Below are positions 39,561 through 48,671 of a stretch of 64,000 bases of DNA, one piece after another. Positions within the stretch are counted from its first letter, which is position 1. The number at the start of each line of letters is the position of its first letter. Source of the stretch: a beta proteobacterium AAP99 (lineage in GTDB: Bacteria; Pseudomonadota; Gammaproteobacteria; Burkholderiales; Burkholderiaceae_C); contig LJIA01000001.1 of NCBI GenBank assembly GCA_001295775.1, positions 372,001 to 436,000 on the forward strand. The letters are read 5' to 3'. A program made the translations under genes and the position numbers. The notes under the pieces were generated by a model. That model worked only from the letters and a program-made list of their open reading frames with translations, was not told the origin of the DNA and did no database searches.

Positions 39561-41510
39561 ATGTTTGAGTTCATTCGCACCCACAAGCGCTTCCTGCAGT
39601 TTGTGCTGCTGATCTTGATCCTGCCCTCGTTCGTGTTCTTCGGCGTCCAGGGTTATTCGCGGTTCATGGAGGGCGACCAGGCGCTTGCCCGGATCGACAA
39701 GGCGAAGGTGACCCAGCAAGAGCTGGACAACGCCATGCGTCAGCGCGTGGATCAGATGCGCCAGCAATTCGGCTCGCAGATCGAGGCGCGCCTCATCGAC
39801 ACGCCCGAAGCACGCAAGGCGATGCTGGATCAACTGATTGACCAGCAGGTCGTGACTGCTGAGATCCGCAGCAACTGGATGGTGGTCTCCGACGCCTACC
39901 TGCGTGACACCATTGCTGCGATTCCTGCTGTGCAGAAGGACGGCAAGTTCGACCTCGAGATGTACCAGCGCGCCTTGGCCAGCCAAGGCCTGTCAGAGCA
40001 GGGATTTGAGGCACGCCTGCGCAATGACATCGCTTCGGCGCGGGTTGCAGAGGCACTGTCGTCCTCGAGCATCGTTCCCCAGACGGTTCTCGAGAAGCTT
40101 GCACGCCAAGCCGAGCAGCCGATCAGCTATCGCGAGCAGTTGTTCCGGGCCGCAGACTTCGCATCAAAAGTCGCGGTCAACGATGAAGCGCTCAAGAGGT
40201 ACTACGACGCGAACCTCAAGCAATTCGAGCAGCCCGAGCGGTTGAAGGCAGAGTATGTCGTTCTAGACCTCCCCACAGTCTCCAAGATGGTCGAGGTCAA
40301 GCCTGAGGATGTCCGTGCCTTCTACGACAAGAATCAGGATCGCTTCAAGTCCGAGGAGCAGCGCAAAGCCAGTCACATTCTGGTGAAGGCTGACAAAGGT
40401 ACCGCGGCTGACGAGCAGGCCAAGGCAAAGACTCGCGCCGAAGCGCTTCTGGCGCAGGTCAAGGCGAATCCGGCAAGCTTTGCCAAGATCGCGCGCGAGT
40501 CGTCGCAGGATGAAGGCTCGGCCCCGTCCGGGGGCGATCTCGGCTTCTTTGGCCGCGGAGCGATGGTCAAGCCCTTCGAAGACGCCGTGTTTGCGATGAA
40601 GGAAGGTGAGATCAGCACTGTCGTCCAGAGCGACTTTGGCTTCCACATCATCCAGCTGACGGGGCTTAAGCCCAGCGCCGTACGAAGCTTCGATGAAGTG
40701 CGCGCTGAAATCGAGAGCGAACAGCGCAAGAACCTCGCAGCCAAGAAATACGCCGAGCTCGCCGAGAGCTTCACCAATACGGTGTTTGAGCAGTCGGACT
40801 CGTTCAAGCCAGTCGTTGAGAAGATGAAGCTGCCGGTCAGCACTGCGGATGGCATCACGCGTGATCGGCTGAATCAGCCATCGCGCCCCGGTGACGTACT
40901 GTCTGCGCGCGTGATCGAATCGCTGTTTTCTGCAGACTCCATCAAGAACCGGCGCAACACCGAGGCGATAGAAGTTGCGCCGAACACGCTCGTTTCTGCC
41001 CGGGTTGTGGATTATCAGGCGGCGAGAACCCCGCCGCTTGAGGAGATCAAGCCCGCGGTTCAGGCCCGGCTGGTTGCCCAGGAATCGGCTCGTCTTGCGC
41101 GCGAAGCAGGTGCAGCGCGCCTGCAGGCGCTTCAAAAGTCGCCGGCTGAGGTCGCTGGGTTGGGTGAGGTTCGAAGCGTCTCACGTGCAACTGCGCAGAA
41201 CGTTCCTCCGCAGGTCGTGAGTGCAATCGCTCGTACATCTGCAGGAACGCTGCCCGCTGCCGTGGGTGTTGATGTTCCCGGGCTGGGCTATGGCATTTAC
41301 CTCGTCACGGCTGTGGGCGAAGCGCCGGCGTTGAGCGATGAGCGGCGCGCTTCGCTTGCTAGCGCCCTGCAGCGCGTCACGGGTGAGCTGGAGTCTCGCG
41401 GCTTGCTCGCTGATCTGCGCCAGCAGCACAAGGTCAAGGTGCTCAAGACAGACTTCACCAAGCAGGATGAGTCCGCCGCTGGAGCCAGCAAACCGGCGGA
41501 GAAGAAGTAA
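39561..41510 (+). CDS. ppiD: Periplasmic folding chaperone PpiD (SurA-type N domain, parvulin domain)
   Basis: 649 residues. One N-terminal membrane anchor (FLQFVLLILILPSFVFFGVQ, residues 12-31) is followed by a long periplasmic SurA_N-like part. The parvulin domain is at about residues 270-370 (KASHILVKADKG, GGDLGFFGRGAMVKPFEDAV, FGFHIIQLTGLKP). The C-terminal tail continues to about 649. PpiD works near the Sec translocon on emerging periplasmic proteins. The parvulin motifs are more complete than in E. coli PpiD, which is inactive as an isomerase. It ends before a strong terminator. Confidence 0.95.
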   Translation: MFEFIRTHKRFLQFVLLILILPSFVFFGVQGYSRFMEGDQALARIDKAKVTQQELDNAMRQRVDQMRQQFGSQIEARLIDTPEARKAMLDQLIDQQVVTAEIRSNWMVVSDAYLRDTIAAIPAVQKDGKFDLEMYQRALASQGLSEQGFEARLRNDIASARVAEALSSSSIVPQTVLEKLARQAEQPISYREQLFRAADFASKVAVNDEALKRYYDANLKQFEQPERLKAEYVVLDLPTVSKMVEVKPEDVRAFYDKNQDRFKSEEQRKASHILVKADKGTAADEQAKAKTRAEALLAQVKANPASFAKIARESSQDEGSAPSGGDLGFFGRGAMVKPFEDAVFAMKEGEISTVVQSDFGFHIIQLTGLKPSAVRSFDEVRAEIESEQRKNLAAKKYAELAESFTNTVFEQSDSFKPVVEKMKLPVSTADGITRDRLNQPSRPGDVLSARVIESLFSADSIKNRRNTEAIEVAPNTLVSARVVDYQAARTPPLEEIKPAVQARLVAQESARLAREAGAARLQALQKSPAEVAGLGEVRSVSRATAQNVPPQVVSAIARTSAGTLPAAVGVDVPGLGYGIYLVTAVGEAPALSDERRASLASALQRVTGELESRGLLADLRQQHKVKVLKTDFTKQDESAAGASKPAEKK

Positions 41511-41542
41511 CTCAGCTAGCCGATGCTGGCACACCATAGAGA

Positions 41543-41571
41543 AGCCATCCGACTGCGGATGGCTTTTTCTT
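41543..41571 (+). terminator. Factor-independent terminator of ppiD
   Basis: Perfect nine-base stem AGCCATCCG (41543-41551) and CGGATGGCT (41556-41564) with an ACTG loop and a TTTTTCTTT tail. It lies between the convergent ppiD and tesA; the T tract is on the ppiD side only. Confidence 0.9.
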
Positions 41572-41585
41572 TGGCGCTGAGAACG

Positions 41586-42233
41586 TCAGGACTTCAGCAG
41601 TCGGCTCAGGCTCGGCCAGACTGTCGCTAGCATCCGGGGCTGCGCCTTTTCGTTGGGGTGAATCCGGTCGGCCTGAAAGTAGCTCTGATCCGCAGCGAAA
41701 CCCTCCAATAGGAAGGGCACGAGTGCGATCTTCTCGCGGCTCGCTACGGTCGTGAAGGTTTGCCGGAACTGTTGCGTGTACTGCGCGCCATAGTTCGGCG
41801 GCACCTCCATGCCGACTAGCAAGACGCGGGCCCCCGCTCCCCGGCCAGTCCGGATCATGCGGGTCAGATTGGCGTCCGTGGCAGAGAGCGACAGGCCGCG
41901 CAGGGCGTCATTCGCGCCCAATTCGATCAGAAGCACTGCGGGCTTGTGCTGCTGTACCAGACGCTCAATGCGTGCTGCCCCACCACTGCTGGTCTCGCCG
42001 CTGATGCTTGCATTCACCACGCGGTGCGAATAGCCCTGCTTGCGAAGCTGGGTCTCCAGCAAGGCAACCCAGCCAGTGCCACGGGGCAAGCCATACTCGG
42101 CTGAGAGGCTGTCGCCGACAACAAGGATCACGGGTGGGGGATTTTGCCCAGAGGCAGGCTGAACAGCCGCCGCTAACATGAGCACAGCAGTGGCACCAAG
42201 ACCGCGCAGGCAGACTCGCCGATAACAATGCAT
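41586..42233 (-). CDS. tesA: Multifunctional acyl-CoA thioesterase/lysophospholipase TesA-like (GDSL/SGNH)
   Basis: 215 residues from ATG 42233; GGAGGT lies 10 bases upstream. ATG 42242 or TTG 42260 would add 3 or 9 residues. A signal peptide (GATAVLMLAAAVQPASGQ) implies periplasmic location. SGNH blocks are VVGDSLSAEYGLPRGTGW (nucleophile Ser), VVNASISGETSSGGAAR, LLIELGANDALRG and the Asp-His in DRIHPNEKAQ. The family hydrolyses acyl esters and thioesters. It is divergent from a YbbA-like ATPase gene, the same partnership as tesA-ybbA in E. coli. Confidence 0.92.
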   Translation of the reverse strand: MHCYRRVCLRGLGATAVLMLAAAVQPASGQNPPPVILVVGDSLSAEYGLPRGTGWVALLETQLRKQGYSHRVVNASISGETSSGGAARIERLVQQHKPAVLLIELGANDALRGLSLSATDANLTRMIRTGRGAGARVLLVGMEVPPNYGAQYTQQFRQTFTTVASREKIALVPFLLEGFAADQSYFQADRIHPNEKAQPRMLATVWPSLSRLLKS

Positions 42234-42240
42234 TGACTCC

Positions 42241-42990
42241 ATGACCTCCTCAAGTACCAACGAACGACAGGCCGTTCAGGCTGCACCCGCCGCCACAGCT
42301 GCGCAGTCCGAGGTGATCCTCGCTGCAAAAAATGTTAGCAAGACCGTCCGTGACGCCGACGGCACGCTGCCCATTCTGCAAGACGTGCATCTGGCAGTGC
42401 ATCGGGGCGAGACCGCAGCGCTGGTCGGCGCCTCCGGTTCGGGCAAGTCCACCCTTCTTGCATTGCTGGCCGGTTTGGACCAGCCATCGAGCGGTGAAGT
42501 TCTGCTCTTGAACCGATCGCTCGGCAGCCTCGATGAGGACGCACGCGCGCGACTGCGGCGTGGGCGCGTGGGCTTCGTCTTCCAGACCTTTCAACTCTTG
42601 CCGCACCTGTCGGCACTCGAGAACGTCGCCATGCCTCTGGAAATCGGAGAAGGGCTGAGCAGTGCGCAGGCGCGAGAGCGCGCCACGCAGATGCTTGGCC
42701 GTGTTGGCTTGGCTGAGCGCCTGAGCCATACGCCGCGGACGCTCTCAGGCGGCGAGCAGCAGCGGGTGGCGCTTGCGCGCGCCTTTGTCACCCAGCCCGA
42801 GATCGTGTTTGCTGACGAGCCGACAGGCAGCCTCGATGCGGCGACCGGCGAACGTGTCATGGATCTGATGTTTGCGCTCAACACTGAGCAGCAGGCGACG
42901 CTGATACTTGTGACGCACGATTCCCGCTTGGCAGCTCGCTGCAAGCGTCGATTCAGGATTGACGCCGGCCGAGTCAGCGAAATCAGTTGA
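42241..42990 (+). CDS. YbbA/LolD-family ABC transporter ATP-binding protein
   Basis: 249 residues. Walker A is GASGSGKSTLLALLAGLD, Q loop VGFVFQTFQLLPHLS, signature LSGGEQQRVALARA, Walker B IVFADEPTGSLD and H loop THD. This is the LolD/MacB/FtsE-type subfamily. In E. coli YbbA sits next to tesA with the large permease YbbP; here no FtsX-type permease follows, because the convergent nnrD overlaps its end by 8 bases. ATG 42241 leaves only 7 bases to the tesA start; GTG at 42313 is a possible later start. Substrate unknown. Confidence 0.88.
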   Translation: MTSSSTNERQAVQAAPAATAAQSEVILAAKNVSKTVRDADGTLPILQDVHLAVHRGETAALVGASGSGKSTLLALLAGLDQPSSGEVLLLNRSLGSLDEDARARLRRGRVGFVFQTFQLLPHLSALENVAMPLEIGEGLSSAQARERATQMLGRVGLAERLSHTPRTLSGGEQQRVALARAFVTQPEIVFADEPTGSLDAATGERVMDLMFALNTEQQATLILVTHDSRLAARCKRRFRIDAGRVSEIS

Positions 42991-44482
42991 AGCGGCTTCG
43001 CTGAAGTTCGTTGGTCACACGGGCGCAGGTGTCTGCCAGCCGTGCAAGGTTCAATCCGCAGCTTCCTCCGAGCCGCGCTGCCTCCAGCTCGGCCGCTCGG
43101 CCGTGGATCCAGGTCCCCAGACGTGCGGCATCAAGAGGGGGTAGCCCTCTTGCAAGCAAGCCGCCGATCAATCCAGCGAGACAGTCCCCCGTGCCGCCCG
43201 TTGCAAGGATCGGATGACCGCTCGCTGAGACCCAGGTTGAGGCCGATCCCGCTCCACTGATGAGTGAGCCATTGCCCTTAAGCACTGCGACAGCATTGAA
43301 ACGCAGCGCAAGGGCACGGACCGCCGCAAACCGGTCCTGCTGGATCGCCGCCGCGGAGACACCCATCAATCGCGCTGCCTCGAGCGGGTGTGGCGTGAGT
43401 ACAGCCGGAGCGTGACGCTGCGCCAGCGCCGCCGCTGCAGTACTTGATTGCGCCAGCAGGTTAAGGGCATCTGCATCCAGAAGCAGCGGGCCCGGGTGTG
43501 AAACTGCGGCTTCGAGCGCCACCAAGGCGTCGCTGGACTGGCCCAAACCACAGCCGATCACCATGGCCGCACGTTCCGGCACGGGAGTTGCCCAGGTTCG
43601 TGTCTGAATCTGCGGTGATCGCTGGATACCTGCCGCAGACGCTACGCTCTCAAGTGCTGCGAATACCCGACCGGCCCCGGTCGCCAGCGCTGCCGTCGAT
43701 GCGATCCAAGCCGCGCCAGTCATGCCCTCAGCGCCGCCGAGTATCCATACATCGCCGCGCCGCCCCTTGTGCACCGTGCCATCCTCACGCAGGAACAGTG
43801 AGGCAAGCGTCGCAGCGTCATCCAGCAAGCAGCGCGTGGTGCCTACGTGCAAACCGAGTGACGCGACACTGATCTGGCCGGCTACTGCAGCGCCTTGGTA
43901 GGTCGCCAGCCCGCGCTTAGGGCCGATCATGGTCACGGTTCTGGAGGCCTGGATGCACATCGCACCATCGGACAGCGCACCGGTGTCGGCATCCATGCCG
44001 CTGGGCACATCAATCGACAGCACCGGGACGCCGGCAGCGTTGACTTGCTGAATCACTGCCGCCATCGGGCCATTCTTCACCGGGCGCGCACCAATACCCA
44101 GCAGCCCGTCGATGATCAGATCGAAGGGGCGTGGTGGTGTGGGTAGGTGATCGTTCGACTCGATCGCTGGAGGCAGGTCGGAACGTGCGCTTGCACGTAG
44201 CGCACTCTTGCCGGGCGCGAGCGGCTCAACAAGCACCACCTGTACGCCTCGAGTGATCAGCAGGTGCGCCGCCAGCAAGGCGTCCGCACCGTTGTTGCCG
44301 GGGCCTGCCAGCACGGCGACGCTCGGATTGACCAAGCCGCGCAGCCAGGTGGTCCAGGCAAGTTCAGCAACTGCGTGGGCGGCGCGCCGTGCCAGTGTTC
44401 CGTCGTGCAGCGCGACGCCTGCTGCCGCTTCCGCGGCGCGAATCTCATCGACTGTGTAAAGGTTCACCGTTGGATCAGGCAT
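42983..44482 (-). CDS. nnrD: Bifunctional NAD(P)H-hydrate epimerase/ADP-dependent dehydratase
   Basis: 499 residues in two domains. The N-terminal YjeF_N epimerase has VAVLAGPGNNGADALLAAHL and LIIDGLLGIGARPVKNGPM. The C-terminal ribokinase-like dehydratase starts about residue 235 (VHKGRRGDVWILGGAEGMTG) and carries the catalytic GGTGDCLAGLIGGLLARG. Together they repair hydrated NADH and NADPH. E. coli YjeF/Nnr has the same fusion. It lies 32 bases downstream of dadA on the same strand, so it may be the last gene of the dctPQM-dadA run. Confidence 0.95.
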   Translation of the reverse strand: MPDPTVNLYTVDEIRAAEAAAGVALHDGTLARRAAHAVAELAWTTWLRGLVNPSVAVLAGPGNNGADALLAAHLLITRGVQVVLVEPLAPGKSALRASARSDLPPAIESNDHLPTPPRPFDLIIDGLLGIGARPVKNGPMAAVIQQVNAAGVPVLSIDVPSGMDADTGALSDGAMCIQASRTVTMIGPKRGLATYQGAAVAGQISVASLGLHVGTTRCLLDDAATLASLFLREDGTVHKGRRGDVWILGGAEGMTGAAWIASTAALATGAGRVFAALESVASAAGIQRSPQIQTRTWATPVPERAAMVIGCGLGQSSDALVALEAAVSHPGPLLLDADALNLLAQSSTAAAALAQRHAPAVLTPHPLEAARLMGVSAAAIQQDRFAAVRALALRFNAVAVLKGNGSLISGAGSASTWVSASGHPILATGGTGDCLAGLIGGLLARGLPPLDAARLGTWIHGRAAELEAARLGGSCGLNLARLADTCARVTNELQRSRFN

Positions 44483-44514
44483 GGCGTGAGGTCGGCACGC
44501 GCTGTTGGGGAACG

Positions 44515-45783
44515 CTATTGATAGCGATCCCAGCGCAGACCGTCCAGGTCGATTTCAGGTGGCTTGTCACAGATCAAGTCCGTGGTGACCTGCGCGCTGC
44601 CGCAGGCCATCGCCCAGCCGCTGGAACCATGCCCCAGGTTCAGCCACAGGCCGTGCACTGGCGTGCCACCCAGCAAGGGGGCGCCGTCTGGCAGCATCGG
44701 GCGGTCCCCCTGCCAGTAGGTGGCCGTACTGCTTCGCGAAGCGGCCGGGAACCAGTCCTGCAGCACCTTGTGGAGCGTGTCGATTGCTGCGCGGTTGTGC
44801 TTGTTCCCCTGAGCACCGATCTCTGCGGTGCCGGCGACGCGCAGCCGATTGCCCATCCGCGTGATGGCGACCTTGTAGTGCTCGTCCATCACGCTTTCGC
44901 GTGGCGCATGTTCCGGCGCGTGGATCAGCGTGGTGGCCGAATAGCCGCGCACCGGCAGCAGCGGTACACGCATACCCAGCGGGCGCAGCAACTCGACTGA
45001 ACCCAGGCCACCCGCTACAACGACCTCATCGCACTCCAGAGCTGTCTCGTTGCCCAGCACATCGCGCAGGCGCACCCCAGTGACGCGCGAGCCTGATGTT
45101 TCGATGACCTGCACCGGGGCTCCGAACAGCATCTCGCAGCCCAATGCCTGGGCCTGACCGCGGATCAGCCGAGCGAACAGAGCGCAGTTGCCCGTGAAGT
45201 CGTCCGGCAGGTGCAGGGCGCCGGCCAGAGCGGTGTCCGGATTCAGGCTGGGCTCGTGCGTGCGTGCTTGAGTGGCGTCCAGCACCTGGTGTCGGATGCC
45301 CAGGGAGGCGAGCTTGCTGCTGTGCGCCTGGGCTGCTTCCAATTCCCCCGGTGTACGCAAGAGATGCAGGTAGCCTGTACGTTGCTCATAGTCCAGCTGC
45401 AGCGACTTGCCGGTCTGCAGCAGGATATCGCGGCTGTAGAGCGCGAGGCGCTGCATCCGCTCACGGTTGGCGGCGTAGCGGTCACTGCGGCACTGGCGCA
45501 GCCATGCACGGAGCCATGACCACTGCGCGGCACTCGGGCGCGGATGCCAGCGCACCGGGCGGTGTGTCTTGAACGCCATGCCCAGCAACTTGGCGGGCAT
45601 GCCGGGCGCGGCCCAGGGCCCCACGTAGCCGGGTGCGACCACGCCGGCGTTTCCGAAGCTGCATTCCTGCGCAACGCCGCTGCGCCGTTCAAGCAGCGTG
45701 ACCCGGCAGCCGGCCCGCTGCAAGAAAAAGGCGGTGGTCACGCCAACGATGCCACCGCCAATCACCACAACTCTCTTGCTCAT
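44515..45783 (-). CDS. dadA: D-amino-acid dehydrogenase-like FAD oxidoreductase (DadA family)
   Basis: 422 residues. The Rossmann motif is RVVVIGGGIVGVTTAFFLQR and the second FAD motif is LWLNLGHGSSGWAMACGSAQ, typical of DadA. Further typical text: ATYWQGDRPMLPDGAPLLGG. DadA oxidises D-amino acids to 2-oxo acids and ammonia, passing electrons to the respiratory chain. It lies 7 bases after dctM, and so probably belongs to the TRAP operon. The substrate may be a D-amino acid or a cyclic imino acid related to the adjacent 5-oxoprolinase; this is inference. No alanine racemase gene is adjacent. Confidence 0.87.
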   Translation of the reverse strand: MSKRVVVIGGGIVGVTTAFFLQRAGCRVTLLERRSGVAQECSFGNAGVVAPGYVGPWAAPGMPAKLLGMAFKTHRPVRWHPRPSAAQWSWLRAWLRQCRSDRYAANRERMQRLALYSRDILLQTGKSLQLDYEQRTGYLHLLRTPGELEAAQAHSSKLASLGIRHQVLDATQARTHEPSLNPDTALAGALHLPDDFTGNCALFARLIRGQAQALGCEMLFGAPVQVIETSGSRVTGVRLRDVLGNETALECDEVVVAGGLGSVELLRPLGMRVPLLPVRGYSATTLIHAPEHAPRESVMDEHYKVAITRMGNRLRVAGTAEIGAQGNKHNRAAIDTLHKVLQDWFPAASRSSTATYWQGDRPMLPDGAPLLGGTPVHGLWLNLGHGSSGWAMACGSAQVTTDLICDKPPEIDLDGLRWDRYQ

Positions 45784-45790
45784 CCCTGAT

Positions 45791-47089
45791 CTACATCATC
45801 TTCGCAGGCAGCCATGTTACGAGTTGTGGAAACACCCAGATCAACAGCACCGCGGCGATCATCAGGAAGAACATCGGCAAGGTCACGCGGGCGATCCACG
45901 TCAGCTGCTTGCCGGTCATGCCCTGCAGCACGAAGAGGTTGAAGCCGACGGGTGGCGTGATCTGTGCCATCTCTACGACCAGCACGATGAAAATGCCGAA
46001 CCAGATGGGGTCGATGCCTGCCTTCAGCACCGTAGGCATCAGTACGCCCATGGTAAGCACCACCATGGAAATGCCATCCAGAAAGCAGCCCAATACGATG
46101 AAGAAGACCATCAGCGCCATCAGCAGCGCGAACTGGGACAGCCCCAGCCCGCCGATCCACTCGGCCAGGTGGCGTGGCAGGCCCAGGTAGCCCATGGCCA
46201 GAGTCAGGAAGGCGGCGCCGGCCAGGATCAGCGCGATCATGCAGTACAGCCGCGTGGCGCCCAGCAGGGCTTCCTTGAAGCTTTGCCAGTTCAGGGATCC
46301 CTGAACGGCGGACAGCACGAGCGAGCCCACGACGCCCACGGCCGCTGCCTCCGTGGCCGTGGCCACGCCGCTGTAGATGCTGCCCAGCACGGCGGCAATC
46401 AGCAGCACCACCGGGATCAGGCTGCGTGACTCCTTGAGCTTCTCCACAAAGGAGAACCGTCGCTCGACGGGCGGCACCTTGTCCGGATTCATCAGCCCCC
46501 AGACCGCGATGTACCCCGAGAACAGCATTGCCAGCAGGATGCCGGGGATCACACCGGCGATGAACAGCTTGGCGATCGATACATCGGCCGCGACGCCGTA
46601 GACGATCATGATGATCGACGGTGGAATCAGCAGACCGAGGGTCCCGGCACCGGCCAGTGTGCCGATCACCTGCGCTTCCGGATAGCCGCGCTTGACGAGT
46701 TCTGGCAGGGTCATCTTGCCGATGGTGGCGCAGGTCGCGGCGCTCGACCCGGACACCGCCGCAAAGATGGCGCAACCGGCGACGTTGGTATGCAGCAGTC
46801 GGCCGGGCAGGGCGCTCATCCAGGGTGCAAGGCCCCTGAACATGTCTTGCGAGAGCCGCGTGCGGAACAGGATCTCGCCCATCCAGATGAACAGGGGCAG
46901 GGCAGTCAGTGTCCAACTGGACGACGAACTCCAGATGGTCACCGCCATGCCGTCGCCCGCCGCACGCTGCGTGAACAGCTCCAGGCCGATCCAGGCCACG
47001 CCGGACAGCGCCAGCCCGATCCAGACGCCCGAGGCGAGGATCAGGAACAGGCTGGCGATCAGCAGGAGCGAAATGCTGAGGTCACTCAT
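45791..47089 (-). CDS. TRAP transporter large permease, DctM
   Basis: 432 residues from ATG 47089, with about 12 membrane helices. DctM features are FLILASGVWIGLALSGVAWI, VAGCAIFAAVSGSSAATCAT, PPSIIMIVYGVAADVSIAKL and EMAQITPPVGFNLFVLQGMT. It is the sodium-coupled transport subunit of a tripartite ATP-independent periplasmic carrier. It overlaps dctQ by 8 bases and is 7 bases from dadA. Substrate class cannot be read from the permease. Confidence 0.95.
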   Translation of the reverse strand: MSDLSISLLLIASLFLILASGVWIGLALSGVAWIGLELFTQRAAGDGMAVTIWSSSSSWTLTALPLFIWMGEILFRTRLSQDMFRGLAPWMSALPGRLLHTNVAGCAIFAAVSGSSAATCATIGKMTLPELVKRGYPEAQVIGTLAGAGTLGLLIPPSIIMIVYGVAADVSIAKLFIAGVIPGILLAMLFSGYIAVWGLMNPDKVPPVERRFSFVEKLKESRSLIPVVLLIAAVLGSIYSGVATATEAAAVGVVGSLVLSAVQGSLNWQSFKEALLGATRLYCMIALILAGAAFLTLAMGYLGLPRHLAEWIGGLGLSQFALLMALMVFFIVLGCFLDGISMVVLTMGVLMPTVLKAGIDPIWFGIFIVLVVEMAQITPPVGFNLFVLQGMTGKQLTWIARVTLPMFFLMIAAVLLIWVFPQLVTWLPAKMM

Positions 47090-47591
47090 TGCGCAGACTC
47101 TCCGCCGGCGCATCGTGGGCGCGACGTCCGCGCAGCTCCAGAACCAGTTCGTCGATGAAGGCAATGGCCAGCACGATGGCGCCCACCGCCATGCCGATCT
47201 GCGGGATCCACAGCGGCGTGGCGTCATTGGCCGTCGAGATGTCGTTGAACTCGCGTGACTGCCAGGCCAGTCGGGCGCTGTAGAACGCAAACACGCAGGC
47301 GAGTCCGGTGGCCGCAAGCAGCGCCCAGATCTCGGCCGCGCGTTTTGCGCCACCGCTCAGCGCGTTGATCACCAGGGTGACGCGGATGTGTTCACCGCGC
47401 TTGAGCGTGTGTGCCAGAGCCAGGAAGCCCGCGCCGGCCATGAGGTAGCCGGCATAGGCGTCTGTGCCCGGGACATGGAAGTGCAGCAGGCGGCCGAGGA
47501 TGGACAGCAGCACCATCACCAGCACGCCCACCATGCACAGCGCCGCAAGCCACGCGGCACCTGTGTACAGGCCATCGAGCAGACGGCGCAT
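47082..47591 (-). CDS. TRAP transporter small permease, DctQ
   Basis: 169 residues with four membrane helices (first, WLAALCMVGVLVMVLLSILG; third, WALLAATGLACVFAFYSARL). The family motif GYLMAGAGFLALAHTLKRGE and the EHIRV segment are present. It works together with DctM. It lies 3 bases after dctP and overlaps dctM. Confidence 0.92.
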   Translation of the reverse strand: MRRLLDGLYTGAAWLAALCMVGVLVMVLLSILGRLLHFHVPGTDAYAGYLMAGAGFLALAHTLKRGEHIRVTLVINALSGGAKRAAEIWALLAATGLACVFAFYSARLAWQSREFNDISTANDATPLWIPQIGMAVGAIVLAIAFIDELVLELRGRRAHDAPAESLRNE

Positions 47592-47594
47592 GGC

Positions 47595-48566
47595 TTACTT
47601 GTTGAACGCGTCAACGAGTGCCTTGCCTTCGGGGCCGGCCTTCTCGATCCACTCCTTGAGCATGGTGTCGCCCACCTTCTTCATGTCGGCCTTGAGTGCA
47701 GCCGGCGGCGGGGCAATCGTCATGCCAGCCTTTCGCAGCAGGTCCAGGTATTCGCCGTTCTTCTGGCGCGACAGGGCCCAGCCACGGGTCTCGGCATCGG
47801 CGGCAGCCTTCAGCAGCGCGGTCTGCGTGGGCTTGTCGAGCGCGTCAAAGGCCTTCTTGTTCATGATGACTGCATTCTTGGGCAGCCAGGCCTGGGTGTC
47901 GTACCAGAACTTGAGGTGCTCGAAGGTCTTGGTGTCATAGCCCGTGGCGCCGGATGACATGTAGCTCTCCACCACACCGGTGGCCATGGCCTGAGAGAGT
48001 TCTGCGGCTTGCACGGTCACCGGTTGCGCACCCACCAGCTCGGCAATGCGTGCCGTGGCGGGGCTGTAGGCGCGCCACTTGATGCCCTTGAGATCGGCGG
48101 CGGAACTCAGCGGCTTCTTGCTGTAGATGCCCTGCGGCGGCCAGGGGATCGAGTACAGAAGCATCATGCCTTGCTCGCCCAGTTTCTTCTCGATGGCGGG
48201 CTTCTGCACGCGCCAGAGCTTGGCGGCTTCGTCGTAGCTGTCAGCCAGGAAGGGCACGCCGTCCAGGCCCCAGACCTGCCATTCGTTCTGGAAGTTGGCC
48301 ATGAGAATTTCGCCCGCCTGGGCCTGACCGGACTGCACCGCGCGCTTGATCTCGGGCGCCTTGAACAGCGAAGCGTTGTTGTGCACGGTGATGACCAGCT
48401 TGCCGGCGGTGGCCTTGTTCACGTCCGCGGCGAACTGCGTGAGGTTCTCAGTGTGGAAGTTCGTGGCCGGATAGGCGCTGGGCAGATCCCATTTGGTCTG
48501 CGCGCCGGCCACCAAGGGCAGGGCGGAGAGTGCGGCCAGAGAGAGCAGTCGAGCTACGAGCTTCAT
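47595..48566 (-). CDS. TRAP transporter substrate-binding protein, DctP
   Basis: 323 residues from ATG 48566 (AGGAGG 7 bases upstream). A signal peptide MKLVARLLSLAALSALPLVA is followed by the mature protein QTKWDLPSAYPATNFHTENL. The conserved TRAP binding Arg lies in GIKWRAYSPATARIAELVGA, and YMSSGATGYDTKTFEHLKFW is also typical. It captures the solute in the periplasm. It is the first gene of the dctPQM-dadA-nnrD run and faces a MarR-like regulator across an operator-rich gap. Confidence 0.94.
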   Translation of the reverse strand: MKLVARLLSLAALSALPLVAGAQTKWDLPSAYPATNFHTENLTQFAADVNKATAGKLVITVHNNASLFKAPEIKRAVQSGQAQAGEILMANFQNEWQVWGLDGVPFLADSYDEAAKLWRVQKPAIEKKLGEQGMMLLYSIPWPPQGIYSKKPLSSAADLKGIKWRAYSPATARIAELVGAQPVTVQAAELSQAMATGVVESYMSSGATGYDTKTFEHLKFWYDTQAWLPKNAVIMNKKAFDALDKPTQTALLKAAADAETRGWALSRQKNGEYLDLLRKAGMTIAPPPAALKADMKKVGDTMLKEWIEKAGPEGKALVDAFNK

Positions 48567-48613
48567 GGGTGTCCTCCTGATGGCGACCCGGTGTTTGCGT
48601 GCTTGGGTCATTG

Positions 48614-48669
48614 CAACGTTGAAAAAACGTCGATAAATTGTTGACGTTGTTTTTGCACGGTGTCAACAA
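48614..48669. promoter_or_regulatory. Operator/promoter candidate between dctP and the MarR-type gene
   Basis: The 105-base divergent gap holds several inverted repeats: CAACGTTG (48614-48621, perfect palindrome), and TTGTTGAC (48638-48645) with GTCAACAA (48662-48669), perfect 8-base arms 16 bases apart. On the minus strand TTGACA (from 48666) and AACAAT form a possible dctP promoter overlapping these sites. The gap is AT-rich compared with the genes. Binding by the adjacent regulator is inferred. Confidence 0.6.
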
Positions 48670-48671
48670 AA

